In this document: positions 21,271 through 32,614 of the stretch, piece after piece
Numbering within the stretch: position 1 is the first letter of the stretch
Layout of the letters: every line of letters begins with the position of its first letter
NCBI RefSeq assembly: GCF_042477335.2
Contig: NC_091245.1
Span: forward strand, 114,920,501 to 114,984,500
DNA length: 64,000 nt
From: Ovis canadensis
Taxonomy: Eukaryota > Chordata > Mammalia > Artiodactyla > Bovidae
Direction: 5' to 3'
Position numbers and translations under genes: made by a program
Notes under the pieces: model-generated
Told to the model about the DNA's origin: nothing
Databases searched by the model: none
What the model saw: only the letters and a program-made list of their open reading frames with translations

Positions 21271-23999
21271 GGTTTGGTTTTTTTCTCCTAACCAGTGGGG
21301 AGTGGTTGGTTTTTCTGAAGGCTGACTTGTTCTCCAGCCTTTTGCTTCGTGAGGCTGGGGGTGTGAGCCGTGACAGATCTCTAGCCCGAGACCTTGGGCG
21401 GAAATGGTCTCTGGGAATGTGCCCTTGTTTATTCCCCTAACTGGCTGGCTGCCATGGAAGTCTCCCTCCTCCAAATTGAACTATGACTACTTCAGGGGAC
21501 CCACATCATGTGCAGAGGTGCCACCCTCCCCGTCAGAAAGAAGCAGGAAATGAGAGTGACCACCCGATCGTCTACCTGGGGTCCATAGCCCTCTCCCATT
21601 GAGGTGGGAATGGAGCTGCGTGCACAGAGAGGGACCACAGCTGCTGTCAGATTCCAAGTCATTAGTAATGTCAGTAAAACACCCAAAGCTGCTGATGTGG
21701 GCACTCACCCCAGACTACAGTAGCCCAGATGCTCCTTACTGAGAGAGCATGGCTTAGAGCAGTGCTGGCCTCAAGCCCCCTGGGTACCCCCTGGCTGTCC
21801 CCTGACTGAATGACCCAGAGGACTCCCAGCTGAGAACCGACCATACCTTTAACCTCCTTGAAAGGGACAAAGTGGAGAAAAGATAGGAAGAGGAAGGAAA
21901 AGAAGCATATCTGTAAGTAAAAGGGGAGGGATGGGCCCTTTCTGCCTAGCCCTGTCATTCTCCCCCATGACGAGGCCTGAGACCCCTCCCTGGCTGCAAT
22001 TAAAAAGCATCTCAGGCCTGAGGGTGTCTCCAGTCTTTTCTGCTATGAATTCCACTCCTGCACTTCCTTCGTCAGAGGAAGAAGACAACGGGGCTTCACT
22101 CTGCTTGCTTGCTCTGCAATGGTGCTCAGCGTATTGTTCTGAGAAAGTATGGATAATACAGAAACCAACATATTCCATGCATGGGAAAAGGCATTTTAAA
22201 TACTTAACAGTAGCAACTTTTTCCTTCAAGCGTAAGCTCCAGTTTGGGCAACCGCTCCCATTAAGTAGCTTTAGGATTGACTTCTGCAGTCATTCAGGTG
22301 TGAAATGTGCCTTTCACATGCCTTTTTTCCCCCACTATTATGCAAAACAGTTATTTGGGGCTAAGATCAAATATGAAAAATCATAATGTAAAAATAAAAA
22401 CTTTTTGAGGAAATAAATTTTAAGTGTGAAAAGGGATGTGAATATGTCACAGTTTCTTTAATACTGTGGTCTGAGCCTTTAGTCTAGAAGCTGTGGTGAA
22501 AGACCCAAGCCTGTTTGTGTACTAAGTGCTGTCTGGGGCACAGTGGTAACACTGGGGGAAAAGAGATCCCTGGTTGTCTCTCACGAGGCCCACAATGGAC
22601 AGAGGAGCCTGGTGGGCTACAGTCCACGGGATCGCAGGCATGCCCACCCACAGTTGGTGAGGGCACCGTGGAACCTGCCTTCCTGTTATACTTAACAGGC
22701 TGTGTTATTAGCATAAGCTGTTACACAATGGAAGTACGGGGGTGGGGTGGTAATTTCAACTGAAAGTGTTTTTCCTCTGCCTTTAGTGATTGCTGAAGGA
22801 AATGAACAAATCACAGGTCATCAGGAAACCCACTGCATTCCTGAAGTCTGGTGGGGAGCCCCTGTTGGGATTCAGAATTCACGGAATGACTGTAGCTAGT
22901 ACCAGATTGCACCTCAGATACTGCTCCAAACTCAGAGAGCTGCTTCCTGGTCAACTTACTGTCAGACTTATTCAGAATCCCTTCATAGTCTATGAATCCT
23001 GGGAGTGTTCTAGAACCATCTGTGCTTCAATACCCTGTCTCCTCTCTATTCTCATCCCCGCCACCACAGGGCTCCTGAGTTTGGTTTGCCACCTGCAGGC
23101 AATAGCTCCTTGCCTTTGAGATTTGGGCCCTCAGGGTTCCCTGGGCGTCACTCAGCATTGCCCCTGCCATGCCTACCACTCGGTTTGAGGTGCCTGTTCT
23201 GGAGCTCCCCACGCCCCGTTGTGGCTCCCTTCTGAGTGGGAACAAGTAATTAATTCCACACAAAGAAACTCAGCTCTCGTAGAAGAATCCCCACCTCCCC
23301 CTAAACAGCTTCGTAAGTGCAGACAACATTTAATGTCATTCATCTCTCCCAAGGAAATCCACTCTGGAAACCTTCATTTCAGTTGTCCAGTGAAGCACCT
23401 CCGGGGACTTTCCCCTCCAGGGTGCCCTCCTCCCTGCTGCCATTTGCACTGGGGCGTGCAATGAAAGCCTGGAGTCCCCTCCTCTGACTTCCCACTAATG
23501 AGAAAATTCCTCCGCGTTCGTATCTAGGGCCCGACACCCAGAGACACAAATCCTCTTTGTGTCCAGCTTATCTCCAGCTGCTGCCATGATAAATAGTGCA
23601 GCTCAAGGGAGCCTGGGCAAGCTGTACCCACGGAACAATCACTTGGTTACTGACCACACAGACAGGGAAGCCGGCTAGGGGAAACATTTAGGGACCAACT
23701 CAGACACACCAGGCTACTTTCCTGTGGGAGGTGCCTGAGGAATCTGTCTGTTTTGGGGTAGGAAACTGCCAGTGTTTCGCTCTTGGAAAAGACAAGAAAG
23801 AAAAAAGTCACCCAAAGCCAGAAACCACCTCACAGCAAACTGCAACTTTTGTTTTGCATTTTACTGTTTAACCAGTCAGGCGGTTTCCAATACCATGGGC
23901 TTGGCCTTGTGCCTTCAAGTTCCCTCGGTATTTGCCTAGGAACCTCTCTACACTCCTTTGTTATGCTACTCCCACCCTTTGAGCTCGTGGGTAAGTACA
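21271..23999. other. Intergenic, no gene seen
   Basis: No credible coding exon was found. The only repeat recognised is a short Bov-tA fragment (about 22585-22636). The rest is unique-looking sequence of unknown role. Confidence 0.5.
22585..22636 (+). repeat. Bov-tA SINE fragment
   Basis: 'ATGGACAGAGGAGCCTGGTG' followed by GGCTACAGTCCACGGGATCGCAG is a short internal piece of a Bov-tA SINE. Confidence 0.7.
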
Positions 24000-24000
24000 A

Positions 24001-24216
24001 CAGGTGGCGCTGGTGGTAAAGAACCCGCCTGCCAATGCAGGAGACACCTAAGAGACGCAGGTTCCGTCCCTGGGTCAGGGAGATCCCCTGGAGGACGGCA
24101 CAGCAACCCACTGCAGGATTCTTGCCTAGAGGATCCCATGGACAGAGGAGCCTGGCGGGCTACAGTCCATAGGGTTGCAAAGAGTGGGACACGACTGGAG
24201 CGACTTAGCATGCACA
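24001..24216 (+). repeat. Bov-tA SINE
   Basis: The head is 'GGTGGCGCTGGTGGTAAAGA', the body contains 'GGAGATCCCCTGGAGGACGG' and the tail is 'GGACACGACTGGAGCGACTT'. Confidence 0.92.
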
Positions 24217-24929
24217 TAAAAACAGCCAAGTGTTCAGCATGCTTCATGGGCTAACTCGTGGCAACTTACAGCATCTCCCTATGGTTACTGTGGCGTGGTT
24301 CCAGTTGGTCCAGGCCACTGTGGGACCAATAGAGGGATGGGAACACAACCTATCAGCCCTGCAACTCCAGCCAGGGAATGTACTCCCCCAGCATCCTAAG
24401 CCACAGCCGATGGGCCCAGTTGCTGGATAGGGAAACTCAGAACAAGCTTGTTCTACCTTCCAGTCGGTCTCTGATTATCTGGTACACTTGCTCAATTAAA
24501 ATCCTGGGTTCTCTGTGTCAAGAGCTGTCGGAAAGTCTTTGCAGCAGACCTGGTCAGTTCTCTGGAGGCTGGGCCAAGGTGTGGTATTTCTAGGAGCTGG
24601 GTCTTCGGGAGAGGCTGTGTAGGAAGGTGACCCCACGTGTGATAAAGCTGAGGGAGGAGGTTGTGCTCATGGGCAGCAGCCGTGTCCGTGCTTCTCCCTA
24701 CATCCCCCTAATTCTTCAGGCAGCGTTTATGTAGGTGGTATAGATGTGACGAGGCTGGGGACTCTTCTGGGACGCCCATGGGAGAAGGCCAGCCTGGTTC
24801 TCTGTGCTCAGGACCATCCCCAATCCTGCCCAGCCTGGCTTGCCAGCTTCATCTGCCACTACTGCCCCTAAGTCCCAGGGGCCACACTCTAAACTGCTCA
24901 GAATCACTGCCATATCTTTGCTCAAGAAT

Positions 24930-25262
24930 GTCCATCCACCTGGGCACCCCCGTCATCCTTTCCCCTTCCTGCTTTGCCAGGCTCTCTTAATTTATCCTTC
25001 AGATTTCAGCTCAGGCATCCCTTCCTCTGGGATCCCTGCCCAGACACCACCCCCAGCCCATCCTCCCCTCCTGGGTGGCACCCTCTGCCTTTCTCCCTGC
25101 TGGCACTCGCCACATGACATGAGCAGGAGCTGCCTCCTGCTGGCTCTCTCCCAAGTCTCTGAACCCCACCAGGGCAGGGCCTTGTCATCTTCTTCTCTGA
25201 CTCCTTGGTCCCTGGCACAGCACCCTGCACGTCACAGGAGCTTGATAAAGATGTGCCTTGAA
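24930..25262 (+). repeat. L2 LINE 3' fragment
   Basis: 'TTTCAGCTCAGGCATCCCTT' plus CCTCTGGGATCCCTGCCCAGACACC, then 'CACCAGGGCAGGGCCTTGTC' and 'CCCTGGCACAGCACCCTGCA', are the order of blocks at the L2 3' end. Confidence 0.6.
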
Positions 25263-25330
25263 ATGAGCTAAACTCGAAGAACTCGTCCTCTGGTTTGGGA
25301 GATTTTATATACATCTGCACATACACACAT

Positions 25331-25545
25331 GGGGCTTCCTAGGTGGCTCAGTGGTGAAGAATCCCCCTGCCAGTGCAGGAGACGTGGGCCTGATCCCTGG
25401 GTGGGGAAGATCCCCTGGAGAAAGAAATGGCAACCCACTCCGGTATCATTGTTAGGAGAAGCCAATGCACAGGGGAGCTTGGTGGGCTACAGTCTGCGTG
25501 GTTGCAGCATCAGGCACGACTTAGTGACGGAGGACACACGAGCGC
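25331..25545 (+). repeat. Bov-tA SINE
   Basis: The head is 'GGGCTTCCTAGGTGGCTCAG', the body 'GGGGAAGATCCCCTGGAGAA', and the tail a degraded 'GCACGACTTAGTGACGGAGG'. A short CA/CG-rich run follows. Confidence 0.92.
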
Positions 25546-25899
25546 GCACACACGCAGTCTAGTGCTGAGTGGCGTGGCCTAAGCCAGCCCCACCCCTCTC
25601 AGTTCCTCTCAGGGCCTCCCCCACAGGTGGTTTCTGCCCCTGATATCCGCTGCAGGGAAGGCTGGAGAGAGGCCATTTTCAAAGTGGAAGTGATGAGTAG
25701 ACCAGTGTGTCGCTCATTTCTCTTCATCCAAAGCCTTCTCCAATTCTGCCTCTGGACCGGCGGCACCTCACCATGCAGCCAGCAGAAGCAGGCACGCACG
25801 TCCAGCCTGACGTGAGAAGGGTCACACTCCAGCTCTGGTTTTGCCACTCCTCCAGCTGCTCTCAGGTCCAGGTCTTAAAATTCATACTTTACTATTCTA

Positions 25900-26145
25900 G
25901 GCTTATTAATTGATGCTCTATTATATTTCCAAAGCTCTTGTATATTCCAGGAATTGTGCTAATCAATTAACATTAATTATCTCATTTGTTTTTCTCAATA
26001 GCCCTGCAAGGGAAGTCCTCCTAGGCCTGTTTTTTAGGTATAGACAAAACCGTACTGCAGTCAAAGAATTCACACACATGATCTCAATAACCCTTGTGTT
26101 TTGTAAGGTGTTATTTCAGCCCCATTTTATAGATGGGTAAACTGA
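25900..26145 (+). repeat. MIR SINE, split by a Bov-tA insertion
   Basis: 'AATTATCTCATTTGTTTTTC', 'AGCCCTGCAAGGGAAGTCCT' and 'AGCCCCATTTTATAGATGGG' are MIR-like. The element appears to resume at about 26378 after the inserted Bov-tA ('AGATTGAGGTAATGACTAAG'). An internal duplicated MIR segment is possible. Confidence 0.55.
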
Positions 26146-26150
26146 GATTG

Positions 26151-26372
26151 GGGCTTCCCCAGTGGCTCAGTGGATAAAAAAATCTGCCTGAAGTGCAGGA
26201 GACACAGGAGACATGGGTTCGATCCCTGGGTCAGGAAGAGTCCCTAGAGAAGGGAATGGCTAACCACTCCAGTCTTCTTGCTTGGAAAATCCTGTGGACA
26301 GAGGAGCCTGGTGGGCTATGGTCCATGGGTCACAAAGAGTCGGACACTACTGAGCAACTAACACTTTCACTT
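26151..26372 (+). repeat. Bov-tA SINE inserted in MIR
   Basis: The head is 'GGGGCTTCCCCAGTGGCTCA' and the tail 'AGAGTCGGACACTACTGAGC' plus AACACTTTCACTT. The flanking direct repeat is AGATTG-GG on the left and AGATTGAGG on the right. Confidence 0.92.
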
Positions 26373-26719
26373 AGATTGAGGTAATGACTAAGCAGATTGC
26401 CTGAGTCTTCCAACTGATAAAAATATAGAGCTAGACCTGTAGGCTCAGGATTTTAGATTCCAGGAGCAGACAGCATCATCACCACATGGTTCTTCTCTAT
26501 TTCCATCACACGAGTCTGATAAAATTTCCCCGGAAATGTTCATGGCCCAGAAACATCTTGTTGAGTTGGGCCTTCTCCAGGGATGAATGTGATTTCATTA
26601 AACACTGAATATTCATGTGGGATGGGAATTTAGAGACCCATTCACCAAATCCCTCATTCTACAAAGAGGAAACAGCAAGGACTACAGTTTTTCAATATTA
26701 ACCTGTTCTGACATGGTCT

Positions 26720-26860
26720 CTGATTTCCCACAATAACTCTATGCAGTAAGACTTATTAACCCCGTTTTCTAGATGAGGCTGGCCAGAGGCTTAGAGAGTT
26801 TCAGCAACTTGCCCAAAGTCACTCTGCCAGTAAGTGACAGAGCTGATTGGTGCCTCTGGA
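26720..26860 (+). repeat. MIR SINE fragment
   Basis: 'CTCTATGCAGTAAGACTTAT', 'CCCGTTTTCTAGATGAGGCT' and 'CTTGCCCAAAGTCACTCTGC' follow MIR order. Confidence 0.7.
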
Positions 26861-27695
26861 AAACATCCATTCTGCAGGGTGTTGGTATGAATATGATCTA
26901 TGAATTGCACTCCAAGCAGGAGTGGCAGAAGTATTTCTATTGCACCTCAAATTGCAGACTCAAGGAAGCCTGGCTCATATGCTAATCCTGTTACTGACAC
27001 TGGAGATTAAGCTTTCAAATGAGAGATGAGTATTATGAGAGGAATGTTTGGCCTTTTGTGGCCACCATAGTCCCTCAGCATGCTAAAACAACAAAAACTT
27101 CAGCTCAGTATCTGTTTTGTGGGTGGTTGTCTGACCTCTTGTGGCTGAATTTAGGCATTGCAGTTTCTGGCGACTAGTTTCTCTAAGCAGCAGCTTTTCA
27201 TGACAAAAGTAACATACATTTATGAGGTAAGTACTATCTCCTTTGGAAAGGCTTGTAAGTTTCCTAAGATCATTGAACAAATAGTATGGGAAAGGATAAA
27301 TAAAACAGATGACACCTTTTTTTTTTAAACTAGGAATTCCATAGGAGAGAAAATAGAAGGGGAGGAAATCTTTGAAAAAAAAAAGAGAATTCTCCAAAAG
27401 TATAGAAAGATTAAAATTTTAATACAATGGCATATAGACCTTCAAACAGGATGAGGAGGAAAAACTCAGACACATTTATAGCAAAATGTAGGGTCAAAAA
27501 GAGAAACCACCTTTAAAGTTTCCAGAAAAAAAAGATGGGCTCTAAAGGAGAATCAGGTTGACATCAGACATCACAATAAGAATCCTAGATACAAAAAAAT
27601 AGTGGCTCAGTGTTTAATATTATTGAAAGAAAAGGACACTAAGCCTATATATTCAGTTCAACTATCATCTGAATGAATATAAACACTGTTATGAA

Positions 27696-27890
27696 GTATG
27701 TGTGTGTGTGTTCAGTCATGTCCAAATCTTTGCAACTCCCTGGACTGTAGCTCACCAGGCTCCTCTCTCCATGGAAATTTTCCAGGCAAGAAAACTGGAA
27801 TGGGTTTCCATTTCCTACTCCAAGGGATCTTCTCGACTCATTTGCAGGTGGATTCTTTACTGCTGGGTCACATGGGAAGCCCACTGTGAA
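27696..27890 (-). repeat. Bov-tA SINE
   Basis: The reverse-complement order is 'TTCAGTCATGTCCAAATCTT', 'CTGTAGCTCACCAGGCTCCT', 'TTTCCAGGCAAGAAAACTGG', 'ACATGGGAAGCCCACTGTG'. It is inserted in the old L1. Confidence 0.9.
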
Positions 27891-28295
27891 GCATGTAAGA
27901 CTGCAAAGATTTACTTCTCAAAGACCATCTTTGAAAATATTCTTGGAGGAAATATTCCAGTAAGAAAAGAAGTGAACTCAGATAAGTTCCATGTGTTTGT
28001 AAATACATAGGAAGTAACGATGAATAATTGATTCAGTTAATCTTACTATTACATGAATGGTAAAGGACTCAAAAGGAGTAGATAATAATCCAGATTTTAG
28101 ATCAGAAAATGAGATGGGATTAACAATGGTGACAAAGTTATAGAGAAAAGCAAAACTACTCATTTTTAATAGGCTGTGGATAACCATCACCAAAAAAAAA
28201 TTTTAATAGAGCTTTCAAATCAGTACGGTTAAAGGAGAAAAAAAAAAGAAAGAAAACAAAATATATATAAAATGGAAAGAACGGAGTAAGATCTT

Positions 28296-28685
28296 TCTCT
28301 TAGCTCAGGCTTCTGTAACAAAATGTTCAATACTGTAGTTGGGTGGGTTAAACAATGCGCATTTTACTAGACTTTCTTGCAGGGTGGGAAGTCTGAGGTC
28401 ATGGTGCCAGCAGACTCTGTGTCTGGTGAGGACCACTTCCTGAGGTACTGACAGCCGCCTTCCTGCCGTGTCCTCACAGGGCCTTTCCTCGGGGCTTGCA
28501 GGCAGAGAGAGAACTCTGGTGTCTGGTCTTTCTCTTCTTGCAAGGGCCCTGAATCTCTTTTGAGGCCACCACCTTACCTAAACCCAGTTACTTCCCAAAT
28601 GCCCCACCTCCAAATACCATCAGATTGTGGGTCAGAGCTTCAACATGTGGCTTTGGGAGGCCAAAAATATTCAGCCCATGACAGT
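28296..28685. repeat. Ancient interspersed repeat (family not fixed)
   Basis: The blocks 'GGGAAGTCTGAGGTCATGGT', 'GTGTCTGGTGAGGACCACTT', 'CCGTGTCCTCACAGGGCCTT', 'CCCCACCTCCAAATACCATC' and 'AAATATTCAGCCCATGACAG' match a well-known dispersed mammalian repeat. I cannot name its family safely. It splits the old L1. Confidence 0.55.
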
Positions 28686-31638
28686 GGCAGAAATAAATTC
28701 AAATAGGACAATTTCTAATAAATATAAGGGTATCAAACTTACCAAACAAAAGGAGAAAAACTTAAATTGGAAAAAAACTAAATCCAGTAATATTTGTCTA
28801 TAGAAGACAGGGTTAACACAAAAGACATGAAAAAACTTAAAAGAAAAAGGGATAGAAAATTATATATTGAAAAGTATGGATGAAGAGAAAGTCAAGATAG
28901 CAATTTAAGTGTGATAAAATAGAATTAAAAGCAAAAATTATGAGAAAAAGAGAAACACTTCAAAAAACACATTAAGGCGGTGGTCCTAAGATGGCAGAAG
29001 AATAGGACGGGGAGACCACTTTGTCCCCCACAAATTTATCAAAAGAACATTTAAACACTGAGAAAGTTACACAAAACAACTTCTGAATGCCTGCAGAGGA
29101 CATCACCCAGAAAAGCAGCCCATTGTCTTCAAAAGGAGGTAGGAAAAAATATAAAAGACAAAAAAAGAGACAAAAGAGGTAGGGACGGAGCTCCGTCCTG
29201 GGAAGGGAGTCTTCAAAAGAGAGAGGTTTCCAAACACCAGGAAACACTCTCACTGCCAAGTCTGTGGCGAGCCTTGGAAGCACAGAGGGCAACATAACAG
29301 GGAGGAAAAATAAATAAATAATTAAAACCCACAGATTACGAACCCAGCGGTAACCCCCCCAGTGGAGAAGCAGTGCCACTAGCAAGCGGGGGCTGGGCAG
29401 GGAGGCATGGGCTGCTTTGCTTAGAGTAAGGACCAGGCCTGAATGGCCCGAGGGCAATCTGAGCAAACTAACTTGGGCTAGCAAACTGGACTGTGGGATA
29501 GCTACCATACAAAAAGCCCTAAGACACTGCCAGGCCCGTGCACAGAACAAAGGACTGAACAGCACTAGCCGGCGACAGACCATCCCCCTCCGGTGACAGG
29601 CAGCCAGAGCCAGAAGGGGGCAATCGCAGCCCCAGAGAGGCATTATCTACCAAACTGCAAGCAGGCTTCTTTGCTAACCAAGACTTCTTGGGGTTCTGGA
29701 CAGTCAACATCTGCCTGAGAAGGTGCGCCGGTTGTACACTCAGAAAACCGAGCAGCAGGAATGGGGGAGGCAATAAGTCACAGCGACTGTGTTTGCCAAA
29801 CACCTAATCACCTGAGCTGCTCAGACCTGGGAAGGGCACAAAACGCAGGCCCAACCAAGTCTGCGCCTCTGAGGACTACCCGAGTGCCTGAACCTGAGCA
29901 GCTTAGACCTGGGAGGTGCATGCGGCAACAGGGCCGGCCTCGGAAGGTTCCCAGTGGAGCAACCTAGACCCTGAGCTGTGTGGACAGGGAGGGCACACAC
30001 GCCATGAGCAGGGGCAGGCCCAGTGTGGCTGAGGCACTGCGAGCACATGCCAGTGTTTTTTGTTTGCAGCGTCCCTCCCTCCCCACAGCGCAACTGAACA
30101 AGTAAGCCTAAAAAAATGTCCACCACTGCCCCCTTTGTGTCAGGGTGGAAATCAGGCACTGAAGAGACCAGCAAACAGAAGAAGCTAAAACAGAGGGAAC
30201 TGCCTTGGAAGTGACAGGTGCAATAGATTAAAACACTGTCATTAGTACCCACTACATAGGAAGGGGCCTATAGATCTTGAGAAATATAGGCCGGACCAAG
30301 GAACTATCCAAAAATGAACTGACCCCACAATACCCACAACACCAGAGAAAGTCCTAGATATATTTTTACGATCATTCTCTCTTTTTTAAAATTTAAAAAA
30401 ATTTTTAAGTCCTCTATTACTCCTTTAATTTTCAATTTTACAACCTATTACTTTGCAAAAAAAAAACACCCTGTTTTTTAAAAAGCAAACTTCATATATA
30501 TATATATGTTTTTATAATTTTTGTGACTTTTTTCCCTCTTTGTTTTTTTTCTTCTTTTCTTTAATATTGTATTTTTGAAATTCCAAACTCAACTCTAGAT
30601 TTTTAATCTTTGCTTTTTAGTATTTGTTATCAATTTTGTACCTTTAATAACCCAATCTTCAGTACCTATTTTTACTTGGGAGCGAGATTACTGGCTTGAC
30701 TGCTCTCTCCCCCTTTGGACTTTCCTTTATCTCCATCAGGTCGCCTCTGTTTCCTCCCTACCCCCTCTCTTCTCTACCCAACTCTGTGAATCTCTGTGTG
30801 TTCCAGATGTTGGAGAACACTTAGGGAACTGATTACTGGCTGGTTCTGTCTCTCTCCTTTTGATTCCCCCCTTTTATCCTCCTGGCCACCTCTGTCTCCT
30901 TCCTCTCTCTTCTCTTCTCTGTATAACTCCATGAACATCTCTGAGCACTCCAGTTGTGAAGTGCACATAAGGAAGTGATTACTGGCTAGCTTGCTCTCTC
31001 CTCTATTGATCCACCTCAGCTCATTCAGGTCACCTCTAACTCCCTCCTCCCTCTTCTCTTCTCCATGTAATTCTGTGAACCTCTCCGGGTGTCCCTCACT
31101 GTGAAGAAACTTTTCATCTTTAACCTAGATGTTTTATCAATGGTGCTGTATAGAAGGAGAAGTCTTGAGACTACTGTATAAATAAGACTGAAAACCAGAA
31201 GCAGGAGGCTTAAGTCCAAACCCTGAGAACACCAGAGAACTCAACTCCAGGGAACATTAATTGACAGAAGCTCATTAAATGCCTCCATACCTACACTGAA
31301 ACCAAGCACCACCCAAGGGCCAACAAGTTCCAGAGCAAGACATACCACGCAAATTCTCCAGCAACACAGGAACATAGCCCTGAGCTCCAATATACAGGCT
31401 GCCCAAAGTTGCGCCAAAACCATTGACATCTTGTAACTCATTATTGGCCACTTCATTACACTCCAGAAAGAAGAAATCCAGCTCCACCCACCAGAACACC
31501 AACACAAGCTTCCCTAACCAAGAAACCTTGACAAGCCACCCGTACAATCTCACTCAGTGAGGAAACTCCACAATAGAGAGAACTCCACAAACTGCCAGAG
31601 TACAGAAAGGCGACCCCAAATTCTGCAATATAAACAAG

Positions 31639-32563
31639 ATGAAGAGACAGAGGAATACCCAGCAGGTAAAGGAACAGGAGAAATGCCCACCAAACCAAAC
31701 CAAAGAGGAAGAGATAAGGAATCTACCTGATAAAGAATTCCGAATAATGATAGTGAAAATGATCCAAAATCTTGAAATCAAAATGGAATCACAGATAAAT
31801 AGCCTGGAGACAAGGATTGAGAAGATGCAAGAAAGGTTTAACAAGGATCTAGAACAAATAAAAAAGAGTCAATATATAATGAATAATGCAATAAATGAGA
31901 TCAAAAACACTCTGGAGGGAACAAATAGTAGAATAACAGGCAGAAGATAGGATTAGTGAAGTAGAAGATAGATTGGTAAAAATAAATGTAGCAGAGAGGA
32001 AAAAAGAAAAATGAATTAAAAGAAATGAGGACAATCTCAGAGATCTCCAGGACAGTGTTAAATGCTCCAACATTCGAATCATAAGAGTCCCAGAAGCAGG
32101 AGACAAAAAGAAAGACCATGAGAAAATACTTGAGGAGATAATAGCTGATTACTTCCCTAAAATGGGGAAGGAAATAATCACCCAAGTCCAAGAAACCCAG
32201 AGAGTCTCGAAACAGGTAAACCCAAGGTGAAACACCCCAAGACACATATTAATCAAATTAACAAAGATCAACTACAAAGAACAAATATTAAAAGCAGCAA
32301 GGGAAAAACAACAAATAACACACAAGGGGATTCCCATAAGGATAACAGCTGATCTTTCAATAGAAACTCTTCAGGCCAGGAGGGAATGGCAGGACACACT
32401 TAAAATGATGAAAGAATATAACCTACATCCCAGATTACTGTACCCAGCATGGATCTCATTCAAATATGAAGGAGAAATCAAAAGCTTTACAGACAAGCAG
32501 AAGCTGAGAGAATTCAGCACCACCAAACCAGCTCTCCAACAAATGCTAAAGGATATTCTCTAG
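31639..32563 (+). pseudogene. L1 ORF1p remnant (RNA-binding protein)
   Basis: The ATG at 31639 opens MKRQRNTQQVKEQEKCPPNQ. A coiled-coil-like stretch runs to a stop at about 31948, with frameshifts and stops afterwards. Later segments retain the ORF1 RNA-binding region (RIIRVPEAG, KAAREKQQITHKG, ARREWQDTLK) and the C-terminus KPALQQMLKDIL before TAG at 32561-32563. ORF1p normally coats L1 RNA as a trimer. This copy cannot make an intact protein. Confidence 0.85.
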
Positions 32564-32614
32564 ACAGAAAATACAAGAAGGGTCTATAAACTCAAACCCA
32601 AAATAATAAAGTAA

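Larger units (their letters stand above)
27380..28975 (+). repeat. Old L1 LINE, 5' part (host of nested insertions)
   Basis: This is A-rich, heavily mutated sequence. Its translation retains L1-like stretches, for example PSLKIFLEEIFQ-like at about 27920 (ORF1 C-terminus). Endonuclease-region residues of ORF2 (a SDKIE-like motif) occur at about 28905-28940. The copy is interrupted by a Bov-tA SINE, by an unrelated repeat at about 28296-28685, and at 28975 by a younger L1. The continuation resumes at 37073. The assignment rests on recognisable but decayed translation. Confidence 0.6.

Noticed and set aside
28972-29643. A 223-codon open frame on the - strand
   Set aside because: It lies in the L1 5'UTR antisense and has no resemblance to a host protein. 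At most it is an L1 antisense open frame.
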